A stretch of 64,000 nucleotides of DNA from Nemopilema nomurai (Eukaryota; Cnidaria; Scyphozoa; Rhizostomeae; Rhizostomatidae). The notes beneath the pieces were generated by a model. The model was not told where the DNA came from, made no database searches, and worked only from the letters and a program-made list of their open reading frames with translations. The stretch covers positions 1,240,001 to 1,304,000 of the forward strand of contig ML133455.1 in NCBI GenBank assembly GCA_003864495.1. Reading direction: 5' to 3'. This document shows, in pieces, positions 1 to 12,573 of this stretch. The translations under genes and the position numbers were made by a program. Within the stretch, counting starts at the first letter, position 1; every line of letters starts with the position of its first letter.

Positions 1-1516
1 CCTCTTTGGGACTTCCAACGCTCTCCTTCCCATCTGCCTGCTGCTGATCCCCTGTGACGTAAAGATATGCCTTTGCTCTTGCAGACAAATTACATTCTCC
101 ATCATCATCAGCATCTTCCGGCCCTTCCCCATTTGAAAGTTCTCTCGTCTGTTGATGGTTTTCCCTCGTCATATCAGATGGACTGACGTCATCAATAAAG
201 ATTTCATTTAAATCGACACAGCCAAATCTGGTGCTGTCCCTCCTCGTTAAAGTGAATGGAGAGTCTCCTTCTACATCTTTTGAAAGCCATTTTGCCGAGA
301 CAGCTGCAGTTTCTTCGGAGTTGCCTGCCGCTTTTGAATCTAAGTTCCTATCAATGTCTCCAATACCATTTCTGCTTGCACCACCTTCCTCAATCAATGA
401 ATCTGCCTCCAAATGTTTAGGTTCATGGTTTAAAGAATTCATTGCATCGTCATCTTTGATATGAGCCTCGCCTTCACCATTGGATGCGAGGTTTAGAATA
501 GTGACTGGCCTTTCACTTTCTGCTTCGCTTCTCCCTCCATTGAGTTGATAACCATGGCTAGCTGCTTTCCCCTTTGCATTTTTACTTATAAATCGGGGTT
601 CAATTCCAGGGAGAGCAGATTGGACATCCTCCACCCTAGGCTTGATTTTCTGCGGTGTGCTTGTTATGAAACTGTCATTAATCATGTCATCATCAAATAC
701 ATCGCCGTCAATAGGAGCAGTTTCATCAGCATCTACTTCGAGGTCGTCTAGAGCCAAGGGGCTCAGAATCTCTTCTCCAGAAGCAGATAAGTCTGAAGAC
801 AATGACAGCCTCGTTTTCCGGTCCGGCAGGCTTTCGTCAGTAAAGGTTATCTCATAACCCCGCTTCGCTTTGAAACGCGCGTGCCTGATGTCTTCGTGGC
901 TCTTGTATAATCGGGAATCCCCGTTGTTCCTGTTCAGTGAGCCAAAGTTATCAGACATACTCAAAATGTTCTCCTCAGAACTGGACTTTGGCCCTTGGCT
1001 TCCATTATAGTCAATGTCAACAATAAGCAAGTCGTTATCGTCTTCGAACGTTTCTTCGTACGAGTGTGTGAAATCTGCCGAATAGGTCAACTTGGACGAC
1101 GACTCCTTCCTCTGGCCTTTGTACCTGACTTCATAGTCGCTGATTGTCTTGTGCAGGCTCTGTTTGGCTCTCCGGTTCTTTGGGGACACACTAATGACCT
1201 CCTCTACACTTTTGAACCTCCTAAGCCCAAATTTCGGCCGCTGTTTGCTATAGCTGTTGCTGAGGCTGCCACTCCGTGATAGAGATTCCGGTGAATCACA
1301 GCCCCCCTGGGTGCCCTCTGCCCCTTTGTTCTCTTCCCCGTAGTCGATGTCAACAATCAAGATGTCGTCTTCATCCTCGAACGACTCTTCATATGACCGT
1401 GTGAAGTCAGCTGATAGAGTCAGCCTTGAAACTTTCGACTCCGCTGCTTCTTCTTTAAAGGAAATCTTGAAGCTTTTGTTTGTGTCCTTCAACTTGGTAA
1501 TAACTTCAGAGCTCAT
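1..1516 (-). CDS. Acidic repeat protein A (partial, 3' end outside the window)
   Basis: The minus strand is open from an ATG at 1516 to the left edge: 505 codons with no stop and no need for an intron. I do not recognise the family. The protein is acidic, rich in Ser/Glu/Asp, with no membrane segment or signal peptide, so probably intracellular and largely disordered. It carries an internal repeat: 'RLTLSADFTRSYEESFED' near residues 30-47, 'KLTYSADFTHSYEETFED' near residues 140-157, and a weaker 'RLSLSSDLSASGEE' near residues 235-248. The first two are each followed by an acidic stretch ending 'LIVDIDY'. Each is preceded by a short strand-like motif such as 'YEITFTDE' or 'FKISFKEE'. The same module occurs in the next gene upstream (6276-8433). 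A splice-acceptor-like CAG lies one base before the ATG (1518-1520), so the first exon is probably untranslated and further upstream. The 3' end and true length are unknown. Confidence 0.75.
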   Translation of the reverse strand, partial: MSSEVITKLKDTNKSFKISFKEEAAESKVSRLTLSADFTRSYEESFEDEDDILIVDIDYGEENKGAEGTQGGCDSPESLSRSGSLSNSYSKQRPKFGLRRFKSVEEVISVSPKNRRAKQSLHKTISDYEVRYKGQRKESSSKLTYSADFTHSYEETFEDDNDLLIVDIDYNGSQGPKSSSEENILSMSDNFGSLNRNNGDSRLYKSHEDIRHARFKAKRGYEITFTDESLPDRKTRLSLSSDLSASGEEILSPLALDDLEVDADETAPIDGDVFDDDMINDSFITSTPQKIKPRVEDVQSALPGIEPRFISKNAKGKAASHGYQLNGGRSEAESERPVTILNLASNGEGEAHIKDDDAMNSLNHEPKHLEADSLIEEGGASRNGIGDIDRNLDSKAAGNSEETAAVSAKWLSKDVEGDSPFTLTRRDSTRFGCVDLNEIFIDDVSPSDMTRENHQQTRELSNGEGPEDADDDGECNLSARAKAYLYVTGDQQQADGKESVGSPKE

Positions 1517-4500
1517 TCTGAATGATCACTCTGGCGTGAACTGAACTTTCCCTTTGACTCTACTCAATTAAGGCCCCCTTTTGCTCACCTGCAACGAAAC
1601 TGACTGTGTTCATATGCCTTTAGGTTTATTAGGTGCATATACGCTTGTAATTAGCATAGAATGACCAGTGGTCTGTGATTCACGGCGATCAGACAACAGA
1701 ATGTTACGATTCGAAGTAATCATATGCTTGCTTATGACGATCTCACAATCGCATGCTGCTGCGCAACAGCTGCATAATCACGGTGACGCAGCGACACAAT
1801 GATTAATAAAGTCAACAAACACGATCGCGTCTTCAATGCTCACCACAATTAAACTAGGCCGAAAGGCATATAGTGAAACTGATAAAGAAGTGGTCGACAG
1901 TGTTCATTAGCTATGTGCTCTTATAGTCGCCCTTAACAATCCAGATTCCATTCTTATGGACATTTGACATAGGACAATTGACGGAACACACACCCTTGAA
2001 GGAAGACGAAGTAAAAGTTTTAAAAACAACTTGAAATACACCTTGAAAAGTCTCTTCACAAACTAAAAAAGGACAAATAACTTTGAAACATTCCAAATAG
2101 TGGAGACCAGCTATCGGTATCTCTAGGGGAAGTTTCTCTGTAGACAACCGTGGCCAGCTAACAAGCTCCACTTCTGCGGAGACCATGAAAGCTAGGCAAT
2201 TTATCTCTTGACTTGACAAAGCAAACCCTTTTTGAGCATGATTGTGACCTGCAACACCCGGTGAAGTGCCTCTAAGCCGAGCACTTCAGGTCTAAGTCAG
2301 GGGGGTTAAAGGTATAAAACCTGATAAAATTGGCTGCTTCCCTGTTTCTTTAATACTTTAATAACTCATTTAACGACAATGTTTAATTAGACGACTTTTA
2401 TGGCTGTCGGAGAAGACAACGATCTTCATGGTTTACTGACCAAGTATGACACCAAATTCAGAGATAGGCGAACGTCCAGTTGTAAACATACGTATTACGA
2501 AAGAGTTTGGACAAAAGCACCAAATATCGTAAATGAGCATGAATTTAGGCTCAATTAATTTAGATTGGACGCTTACACCAACACGTGACAGTCATTCTAA
2601 TAGACATTCAGCAATTTTTAACGTTTCTCTTTCTTTTTAAATAATAAAATGTCAGCATAGTGGAGAAATCTCTGATCCTAGTACCGAACCAGTTAAATGT
2701 TGAAATAAATCTCAGTAACGACCAACAAAGGACTAATCTCTGGGGTGTCTCAGCCTTTTCCTTTTATTTTGTAAGATGAACCTCTTTCTAGCCTCAATGT
2801 AACTCTGGACCAAAGAGCTCTACGTCGGAGAAAGAAATCTGAAAGCCTTCACCAGAAGGGATCGAAGTTTTCGTTAGCTATATGTGGCCTCTAATAGTTG
2901 CTTTCTTATCACGCATGCCAAACAAAGCCCCTCTTCGAAAACCATAGAAAAGCTAAATTGAAAGTTTGGTAAACAAATATAATATAGACAGTGATGTAAA
3001 ATCGAAAAGAATTCCTCGTTGCATTGAGAAGGGCGAAACGCCAGCTCAAAACTCAAAGTTGGTGATCTGGAACTTTTTTGGCCGGCGATGTAATAAGAAA
3101 CTTTTAACAACATCCACGAGGAGAATACTTTTGATCATTGCTTAAATAAAGTGCAATTGCATACTCTTAATAGCGATGGGCGAAAAGGTACCCCTTAGGT
3201 AAGCAAATTTATGATTCCGCCAATGCGTTCTATTTTGAAGCTTGTACTACGAAACATTTGTTTATCTTATTTGAAGAAAATCAATTTACAAAAACAGCTA
3301 AACAGTCCTCGCAAAGCGAGAGACAAAAAGTGTGTAGAACATGGTTCCAAAGACATTCGAAGAGAGGTTTATGACATGCGGCTTCGTCAACTCCGCATAA
3401 AATAATCTATATGCAAATGAGTTACATGGTGATTGGGAAAGGGGCAGTTATTGACATTGAGAAAACTGATACTTTGAATTGGTATGTGATTTATAATGTA
3501 CGATATACTCTCTGCTGCTTCAAACGGATTAGGACTCGAGGGTTAGACATCTTTCTGCAAAGAACCACCAAGCAGTCAGAAGACTGCTCTGCAGACTCGA
3601 AAAATGTATATCTCGTTGATTCAAAATAATACATCAAGTGTGGTCACTTGACAAGTACTGGACAATTAGCTTGTGCCGCAGAACGCAACATTAAGTGACA
3701 GGATTAAGAATTAACCTAGAGGCTAAACTCAATATACTGTCAATGCTACAATCAGCATAAAAGTTTTTTGGCACAAGAGACAAATTAGTAATTTCGTAAA
3801 TTCATGGAAATATAGCACAAGGCAAAGAGTCAATGCAGTTACCCACCACTGTGCTTCTTCGACTTGGAACTTTAGAGAGCATCTGGCGGACGAATTCATG
3901 CAGTTACCAACCGTCTGGACATTATCGCGATTCGACTCCAAACAATGTAGTATCGCACATGAAATTCTTTTGCTGCATTGTACTGAACTATAAATGAATC
4001 AATGGCCTGGAACCAACTGCTATCGCAAATGTTTCAGAAACAATGGCGGACATCAATGGTTGCCCTGGCGACGCCGGTCGGGAAGAACGGGTCTTTGGCA
4101 AATGAACTGCATTGAATGGCCTAGATTGTTATACAAACAAAATATGGCCCATGGGCTCCAGGCGTTTGTCTTCATAACAAATGGTCGAAAACGTGAACAA
4201 AGGAATCAAAATATTGGAATTACAGGAAATGTGCCCAGGACGCTCACAGGAATAAAATTCTTGACTAAGACTCTATTGCAAATACTGATATTTAAATCAA
4301 ATTTTAGGCATATTCTCGTGAGCAATTAAAAATAAGGTAGAAACGCGAAAACATTGCAGGTAAACAGGAACCGATTTTCTTTGTAACATTCCATGGCAAA
4401 TATTGTTGATTGAAAGAAACTCAAATAATTTACAATTGATTAGTAGGAGGAATGCGTTGTGTTTGCTGTAGAAAAACAAGCTGCGAGGCATTCACACAAG

Positions 4501-6275
4501 TTGTATTGTGGGTGCGTGGGCGCTTAAGTACTCAATCCAGATCCTATCAGTACTAGGTTTTATGATGACTTTGAATAACAAACTTTGATTTGTAGAAGCT
4601 TTACCTGGCAACTGAATTCTTCTCTTTGAGAAATGAAAGAAAGGACAATCCTAATATGTACCTTGAGCAACTTTCAAAAAATTAAAGGATTACAAAGTTC
4701 CTATTCTCAAGTCCAATCCAAACTGTAGACTGCTCACTTTTCTTGGATACATTTTGCATACAACGAGAAAAGTTGGACCAAGCCAATGCACCTCGCGGAC
4801 TTATACAGTACCTCAAGAGGTGACATTTCAGTAGCGAATATCCCCACCGTTGGCATTTTGTCCCAGCAAAAGAGTGTCGTCTTAAACTTGGTGAACGTCA
4901 ACACTCGTGTTTTGTACAATTACAGCCATAACCTGAAGCAATAAAAATCAGGACAAAAACCGTACAACTGAACTTGGGTTAGAAAATGGCACGCGGCTTG
5001 GTATCTTTGGCACCAATTTTGGCACATGTGAGGCTTGGTTTCCTTGGCACATGCCAGCAGCAAACCAACGAGCATTTTGTGGTGCCAGAATTTTCAGGCC
5101 ACTAATTATGATTGTTCAACCAAATTGTACTTAGGCGAGTAAAATTTGAAGCACCGAATTCATTGGGTAGATGCTTAGCATTAAGGAAGGTTTGGCAAAC
5201 TATAAATTCAATGTGTGCGTCACAAAGAGGAGTGTATGAGCTGTTGAGGATGCACTTTGGGTTCTCCATTCCTTGCTAGCATAATCATGATCATAACCAT
5301 TCGCCAGAAGATTATGTGAGCGCCATAATGCCATTGCTTCAACTCACATCCCACAAGAAAGTGAAATTTAGGGCGAGCGGACAGAAGAGATTCTCCGTCA
5401 ATTGGGGGCCAGAATTGGGGTTTATTGATGAACCTACATAAAATTGGAATATCTAGTATACGCGATATCACGGTGATCATTTGTCAATAAGAAAGAGAAC
5501 AAGGAAGGGCCTCAATCATAAGAAAAAGCGCATTCTACTTCACAAACCTCGAACTTCACAATACTACACTCTTGTTAATAAAAACAACTTCACAAGCAAA
5601 AACGTGTAGGCTAAAAGAGAAAGTCGAAAGCAAACAGAATTAAGAATATTTCCCACGAATGCTATATAAACAGGGTGCATCATATTCAGCCAAAGCATTG
5701 ATTGCTTTCAGGGCCATTTCACGGCGACAACACTTGTCAGGGGCGTTATTTAATCGATCTATAGTGATATAAGGGGATCGCACTATTCTTTGGAACGAAT
5801 GTGTCACACCAGAAATAATAAGACAGTATTCTTCCATTTCAATGATTGAAAACACCATCAAAATTCCAGTCTACCCTTTGGTAACCATTAAATTCTTGAT
5901 TATCAGTTGAATAAAACGCCGGAGAATATTTCATACAACATTGAATATTACAATGCTAAAACTCAATTCGCTTCACTTCTGTAGTGACAGAATACCACAA
6001 AGTTGGTAAATGTACATTTAAAGCAGGTAAATTTCTGTCTTAAAGTTAAGCACTCCCTCTTTGGCTTTGGGATATTGTTGACGCCGCACACTTAATTTAT
6101 AAATGTGTATACGATATACAAAGTCATACATAGTCATGTGTTATCCACTTTCAACGCTCTACACTAACTATAAAGAGAAACTATTTGCCAAAATACGCCG
6201 AAAAAATTGTAGAGCCACACAAAAGAAAAGAAAATAGCGATTAAATTGAAATGACGTCATTTATCGATTACGAGG
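1517..6275. other. Non-coding stretch between the two acidic repeat genes
   Basis: About 4.8 kb of AT-rich sequence. The short ORFs here lack family motifs, have skewed composition and show no phase-matched splice sites. It should hold the 5' untranslated exon and promoter of protein A and the 3' UTR of protein B, but I cannot place either. Confidence 0.5.
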
Positions 6276-8433
6276 TCAACACTCAAGGACCCATTTGGGG
6301 TCCTCTTCGTCATCAACAAACTCTTCATAAAACACTGACCTATCGCCCTGGCATTCGTTCAAATACTCGACGCTGTATGCCTTCTTCTTTAGCAGCTCTG
6401 GCGGCTTCAGTTCATCCAATTCGTGAACAACCTCTTCCGCATCTGTCTCTACTGAGACGGTCCTTACGGAGGAGGACGGGCTCGACATCCGGGCCTTTCG
6501 AGCTTGCTTCATCATGGAGATCCTCCTTTCTCTTTCGGATTGAAATTCTAATTGATACCGCTTGTCGTGCTCCAAAGACGGCCTCTGACGCTGGTGGTGG
6601 GTATCCATGTTGACAATTATTGTTTTCAGTTTGTAGCTGGGAATGCGATGATGTCCGTTCATGTGCATGCTGCCATTCGTTTTGCTCAAAAACTCATCAT
6701 ACACCAAGTACTCCTCATCTTCGTTGCCAAGCAACTCTTCCTCCCCGTTCTCAGACTTATTCCGTTTCTCGAACTCCCAACCAACGTGAACCGTTTGCAG
6801 TGGTGATTTCTTCGGGCTGTTCAAAGTATTTTTGTTTGGAGTGCTTGTCTTCATCCCGAAATCCAGAGCAACGTTTGGCTTCTCATCAAGAAATTCTACG
6901 TTGAAGCTCTGTTTTTGAACATCAGGGTCTTCAAAGACATCCACTTCCGCCTCCACAGTGTTCACCTCCATAGCGGTGATTTCATCGTCGATTACCGGGC
7001 AACTCTCAACTTCATCAGTAAAAATAGGCACCTCCTCGTCGTCAATTTCGCAAAGTATTTCGACACTATATGCTTTAGACTGTCTGCTCAATGGTATCAA
7101 ACCCCCGTCCTCACCAGCTTCCATTTGAATTTCAAGTGTTTTAAGCCTATCCATTTTACGTTTCGTCTTTTTACCAGGGTGTATGTCAATATCATCTCTA
7201 ATGCCAGAATCGTCGTAGATTAATCTGCCTTCCCCCTTCTCAATCTTGTTTGAAACTGTTTCGTAGGTGAACGCAGATTTGCTCTCTTTGGTCTCATCCA
7301 AAAACTCGATACTGTATGATCGCTTCAAGTTCGATTTCTCTTCTAAGGATTGACTTTCAGACGTTTGAATATCATTGTCATGGACCTCGATATCATTATC
7401 GTGGACCTCGATATCGGAATAAACCAGTACACCTTCGCCTCTGTCAATTTTATACTGGACAACTTCTGACGAAAAGGGCCTATCTCCGTCATCAGTTTCA
7501 TTCAAGAACTCGATACTGAACGAGCGCTTTAAAGATGAATGCTCATAGAAGCTGTCAGTACTTCCATCCAAATATTGAGAGGTATCGTCAACTGAGTCAC
7601 TAAAAACGTCTTTGACTTCACCCTGCTCAATTTTCCGAGCGACATTTTCAGCGGAAAAAGAACTGCTGGCGGACTCGCCTTCGTTCAAGAACTCGATGCT
7701 GTAAGAACGCTTCAAGGACCCTTTCCCAGCATCGGAATCGCGTCGTTTCAAATGTCGTTCATCGCACGATTTTGTGAAATTCCCAGAACGACTCAGTCTT
7801 GAAGCATTGTTTGTTTTCTCATCAGCAAAAATCAGCTGGTAGCTAGATAAATCGTGCTTGCATGTAGGGATCTCCGACCCTATAGCACTCCTCACCTCTA
7901 CCTTTTCAGTGTAGTGAATGGGTTTTTTACTTCCTTTTCGGGCAAAAGGGCGCATGAAAAGCGAGCTGCGATGTTTGATAAACCAAAACTCTGTAGTAGA
8001 AACCCTCAGTCTGTAAACAGGTCGAAGGAAGAGAACCGTACGGCCAGTCGTGTGCTGCTTAATCATAGAGGAATGGGTAACAGCACGTGAGCGACATGTG
8101 ATCAACCATCTTCTCCTCTTAGCAAGGTATACAAGAAGCTGTTTGCTGGTCTTTGCGTTGAGGTCAGCACACGACTCTGCATCTGCCAACTCCTGTTCTT
8201 CTTCGTCGACCAACTCAATGACAACGAAATCGTCTTCACCAGCAGTACCTTTGAAACTTGTGTCAATGTCGATTACTTTTTCAGATCCATTTGGCAGGAA
8301 CCAGAAATCGTTATTTTTCTTGTTGTTGTTTGTTGGGCCAAGACTTGGTTCAGCATGTGTCTCTGTGATGGTTCTCTTCACAATCTCGACATCAGCATTT
8401 CTCAGTGACAATCTTCTGAAAAAATCCATGGTC
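6276..8433 (-). CDS. Acidic repeat protein B (717 aa), likely paralogue of protein A
   Basis: One uninterrupted coding exon, ATG at 8429 to a stop at 6276, 717 codons. Just before the ATG lies a clear acceptor (pyrimidine tract then CAG at 8434-8436), so coding begins in the second exon after a 5' UTR intron. I do not recognise the family. The protein is acidic and rich in Ser/Glu/Asp, with a basic stretch near residues 70-165 and no signal peptide or membrane segment. From about residue 195 a motif of the form K/R-x-Y/F-S-I/V-E-F-L-N/D-E recurs: near residues 195 (YQLIFADE), 243 (YSIEFLNE), 303 (FSIEFLNE), 370 (YSIEFLDE), 453 (YSVEILCE), 507 (FNVEFLDE), 625 (YQLEFQSE) and 684 (YSVEYLNE). Three are followed by an 'F-S/T-x-E-x-V-x-x-K-I-x-x-G-E' tail. 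The copy near 195 continues 'RLSRSGNFTKSCDE', matching the module of protein A downstream. Function is unknown; the repeats could be docking or phosphorylation motifs, which is inference only. Confidence 0.85.
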
Positions 8434-8436
8434 CTG

Positions 8437-9504
8437 TCAAAGAAAAGCTTCAGCTGTTAATACAGATATAAACATAAGTACCATTCATGAAGTCAGTCTA
8501 TCTACTCTCTAATTGCCGTTACTTCTCTTCCAAATTGTCCTATCATACTTCTACGCTATTCTTCTACGTTATTTAATGATTTTGGGTCATTTAGGTGTAG
8601 GAGATTTTTAGTGATCTTCAGCTGATCAAGATATAGGAGACGATTGCTACACCGAAGAAAATTTATAATGAAGAAGTTGCACACAAATTCTACAGAAATG
8701 GAATGCCCCGGAAAGGAGGGCAACTGGTAGTTTTGTGTAAAAGCCAAGACATGTAGACTGTTTTAGAGTTGAGTTATGAAAGACCCCTGCTAATGTACGC
8801 AGCTTGTGAGGATGTCGCCATTTTTTGTTAGAAAACCCGTAGCCGAAAGTTATTCTTTAAGACGTTCCAGGATAAAAGAAAATGTATTTAAATATTTACA
8901 AACAAAAGTATGGCTGTCATCTTAGAGTATTTTGTGTCACATAACTTAGAACAATTCCAGACCAGAAGTCATTCAAAATCCCAGAAAAGGGCCTCACTCT
9001 TTTTTTAGACCCTCCATAAAACGTGGTAACAGCCTCTTTCTATTGTGAATATAGTCTCACTTGCAAAAATCTACAAGAAGCCCAAAGTTTCATTCCTTTG
9101 CGAGGCGTTTGTCTAGGAAAGCATCCGCGTGTACATTTGCCGCAATCAATATAATCATTTATTTGTTTTTATGCGGCTGTTTTTTCTTCTAATTGCGTAG
9201 TCATTGAAATATTCAAAAGCCACCCAAGGCCCTCCATTCATCAAGTAGGAATATTCAAACACAATTCAAATTTCAACGGGTTCGTTAAGCCTATGTTATT
9301 GCTATTGTAAGCTTGAGATATTTCTTAATGTTGTTTAACGAGGCACAATTGTGTGAGTCACGCTAGAGTGTAGACACCACATCCAATACGAAGAAGTCAC
9401 AATAAATATTTGCGTATCAGTCTCAGGTCCCCTTGAGTGAAAAGTGACCAAAACGTTGTTTAAGCACCATTAGAAAAAGAAACATAAGAATCCACCACGG
9501 AATA
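8437..9504. other. Non-coding stretch upstream of protein B
   Basis: AT-rich and without a supported gene. It should contain the 5' UTR intron and possibly the first exon and promoter of protein B. No promoter motif stands out by eye. Confidence 0.4.
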
Positions 9505-9937
9505 CAGGCGCGCAACTACGGGGGGGGGGGGTCCTGGGGGTCCAGACCCCTGCCCTTTTTCACAACAGAGGAAAAGTGCCCTTTTTCTTGGAAAATTGCT
9601 AAAATCTCCGTTTGGAAATGATCTGATTTAACTTTTTTTGTTATCAAGCTAAGAGGGATGGCCATTACTGACACATTCCGGATATGTATTTCAAGACAAT
9701 AGCTTCTCCTGATAAATGGTCGACATGGCATTCATTCAATTTAAATTTCAAGTTATTATTTCATTTCCGTTATACAATGAGAGTCGATCACAACTGCCTT
9801 TTCCGTTTCTTATCAAATTATTTTGCGACCAAGTAGTACGTAACTGAATAAAGAGATTCTGTCTTGGCCTATGCTTGATTTGTATCATACAAAACGACGT
9901 TCCACCTGTATTCTTGAAGTTTATTTAATAGTAAGCC

Positions 9938-11236
9938 ATGCCTAGAAAAGAAAGGGGTTTGAAGCACAAAAAGATGGCACTCAAGCGAGCTGCGGAAGAC
10001 AAGGAACAGAGCAAACTTTCTTTCTTCAAAACACCCCGCAAAGATCCAGAAGTGTCGAGAAATGCAACATCCGTTTCTGTGGCAGAGCCTTTTGGCGAAA
10101 GTAGTGGTATAAACCAAGAAGCACAAAGGAAAGAAATAAATGAAAATGAAAAGAACTGCAGCGAACATACCAGCGAGGACCATGACAAAAGCATCAGCAG
10201 CAGCGAAGACAGCCAATCGACTGAAGTCGGGGAACGTGTTGTTGAAGGGGGCAGTTTTAATCAGCAGCAAGAAATAAAGCGGGCTTATGATTTAGCAGAT
10301 GTTGTACTTGGTAAAAGGCCATTGACTGACCTAACGGATGAAGACAAGTACAACTATCTGAAATATCATTTTAAGCCAAGTGCTACTGAAAAACTCTTTT
10401 CATTGAAGATAAGTAAGAATGGGAAAGAGAAAACGCTATTTTATCAACATTCTTGGTTAGAGGAGAGGTCATGGCATGTTTACAGTCCGGAATTGAACGG
10501 AAGATTGTGCAAACTGTGTGTCTTGTTTGACAAACCTCACAAGAAGGCCCAAAGAGGGGCATTTGTTGCTTCGGCATTCCAAAAGCTACAGAGATCAGAA
10601 TTGATCAAAGCTCATACAGAGACCGACTACCACAAAGCTGCAGTTGCCCAAGGTTTCGATTTCATGAGGACATTCATGCATCCAGAAAACAGTGTTGAGG
10701 CTGACAAAATTTCAGAGCAGTACTATCAGCGAAACAAGCACATACTAGAAGCAATAGTGGATGCAGTCTTGCTTTGTGCCAAACAAGGGCTCTCACTGAG
10801 AGGGCACAGGGATACAAAAGTGAATGACATGGACGAAAGTACAGAAAACAGAGGAAACTTTCTTGCGATAATGGAGCTGATTGCAAAATATGACCCCATT
10901 GTAAAAGAACATTTGAAAAACGGTCAGCGAAATGCAAAGATGTTATCATGGAAGACCCAAAATGGCATTATTGCCAATGCAGCTTTCGTTATAAAGAACC
11001 AGATAAAGGATATGATATCAAGCGAAAAATTTTATGCGGTAATTGGAGATGAGGTCACAGAAAGATTTGCAAATAAAGAAGTTTTACTCGTTTGTCTCCG
11101 TTTTCTCAACTCAATTAATGGTGAGCCGAAAGTTGAGGAAACGTTTTTCCAGTCCATGCACATGAAAGGACGCACTTTTGGAAAAAACCTGGGACAGAAT
11201 ATCATAGAAATATTAAGAAGCAACGAACATGGCTGA
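9938..11236 (+). pseudogene. hAT transposase, N-terminal part (TTF-type zinc finger, start of catalytic region)
   Basis: A 432-codon ORF. The N-terminus is basic with the 'K-L-S-F-F' motif common at the start of ZMYM1-like transposases, followed by an acidic Ser-rich linker. Around residues 145-240 is a TTF-type zinc-finger-like region with 'CKLCVLF' and a later 'KAHTETDYH' that supplies Cys/His ligands. The C-terminal part includes 'GDEVTERFANKEVLLVCLRF', the DUF4371/RNase H-like core near the first catalytic acidic residue. It stops at 11234-11236, where homologous proteins continue; the next ORF carries on in another frame 8 bases earlier, so a frameshift breaks the gene. In living elements this protein binds the terminal repeats and catalyses excision and insertion. 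Confidence 0.85.
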
Positions 11237-12146
11237 TTGCAGAGGACAAGCTTATGATGGAGCTGCGGCAATGTCTAGTGATAGGTGCGGTGCACAAGCT
11301 GAAGTCCGGAAAGAGGCCCCAAATGCAGCATATACGCACTGTCGGAGTCATGTCATTAATCTTGCAATTGTTGCTGCATGTAAGAATCGAAGCATCAGTA
11401 ACATGATGGATGTCATTTCATCAGTTTACCTGTTCTATGAATTCTCTCCAAAAAGAAAGTGGTACTTTGAAAAATTCTTAAATTATTACGGCGAAGAAAT
11501 GGGCCTCACAGAAGTACAGAGGAAGAATATAGTCAGTCTGGCACGCACTCGTTGGGTCGAACGTCATCGTGCATTCGAGTCATATTATCTGCTCTATCGT
11601 GCCAATGTTGCAGTTATGGAGTCTATCTTCAAGCCCCAACTATACAGCGAGTTCTATGACGCATTACGCACCGATTTTGAAGAAGAATGGTCCTGGGACT
11701 CCGAAACCAAATCAAAGGCACAAGGCTTGTATTCTTCGTGCAGTTCATTTGCACATATAGTTTCATTTATTTCGACAATGAACGGGATGGAGCCTCTAAG
11801 ACCACTTGTAAAAAAGTTACAAGGAAGAAACCAAGACATCTTTCAAGCCTACCATATGATTGACAGTGTCATAGAGGACCTTTCCATGAAACGAGCGAAT
11901 ATAGAGAAAGAATTCGCAGACTGGTATGAGCAAGCAGTGAAGATGGCACAATCAGTTGGTGTTCAGCCAAACAAGCCCAGAACTACAAGATGTTGGAGCA
12001 GATTCCGCGATAACGTCGAAAGTGATGACATAGAAGAATATTTTCGTCGCTCTGTAGCAGTTCCATTCCTTGACAGCATTACAAGTCAGCTTAGGTCAAG
12101 GCTCGCAGACAGAAATCAGGTGGAACTGAAAAGAGAAGTCCACTGA
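11229..12146 (+). pseudogene. hAT transposase, central part after a frameshift
   Basis: A 305-codon ORF that continues the transposase: 'DCRGQAYDGAAAMS' and 'THCRSHVINLAIVAACKN' are the typical DUF4371/hAT core segments that follow the first catalytic residue, then 'RTRWVERHRAFESY' as in ZMYM1-like proteins. It overlaps the preceding ORF by 8 bases in another frame. Its ATG is not a real start; it is the middle of the original protein. It ends in a stop at 12144-12146 and the remainder lies in the next ORF. Confidence 0.82.
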
Positions 12147-12195
12147 GATTGAAGAAAAAAGACGACAGAAAGAGCAAAGGAAAGCGCTACAATGT

Positions 12196-12573
12196 ATGCA
12201 TGACAAGAGAAAGAGAAATCCAGAAAAATCACGGTTGAGATGTGACGGTGAACAGGCTTATGTTGTTGCCGAGCCACCAGACAGTCTACTAGACGCTCTC
12301 CGTGTTGCTGACCGGGACATTTTCCCTTCAATACGAAGATTGCTTGTGATAGGCTGCATTTCACCCATAGGTTCCTGCGAAGCAGAGAGAGCAGCTTCTG
12401 GAGTCAGACGATTGAAGACAGCCTATCGCAGTACAATGACGTCACAACGTGAAAGTGACTTGAATCTAATACAAATGCGGTCCGACTTGCTACCAACATC
12501 TGATGCTGTTGTAGACGCATTTATAAAGCAGCAACCCAGGCGAATGTTTTCTTCATCTATCCTTTTTGAGTGA
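12196..12573 (+). pseudogene. hAT transposase, C-terminal dimerisation domain
   Basis: A 125-codon ORF with the hAT C-terminal dimerisation signature: 'FPSIRRLLVIGCISPIGSCE' followed by 'AERAASGVRRLKTAYRSTM' and a Leu-rich helix. It is separated from the preceding ORF by a stop and about 50 bases of decayed coding sequence, and ends 426 bases before the right terminal repeat. Confidence 0.85.

Noticed and set aside
6251..8460. Several plus-strand ORFs of 60-136 codons opposite protein B (and likewise opposite protein A at 231-1544)
   Set aside because: They are antisense shadows: the minus strand is open for 505 and 717 codons with recurring motifs, while the plus ORFs have no family features.
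9516..9731. 71-codon minus ORF at the left end of the hAT element
   Set aside because: It reads through poly-G and terminal-repeat sequence and has no homology signal.
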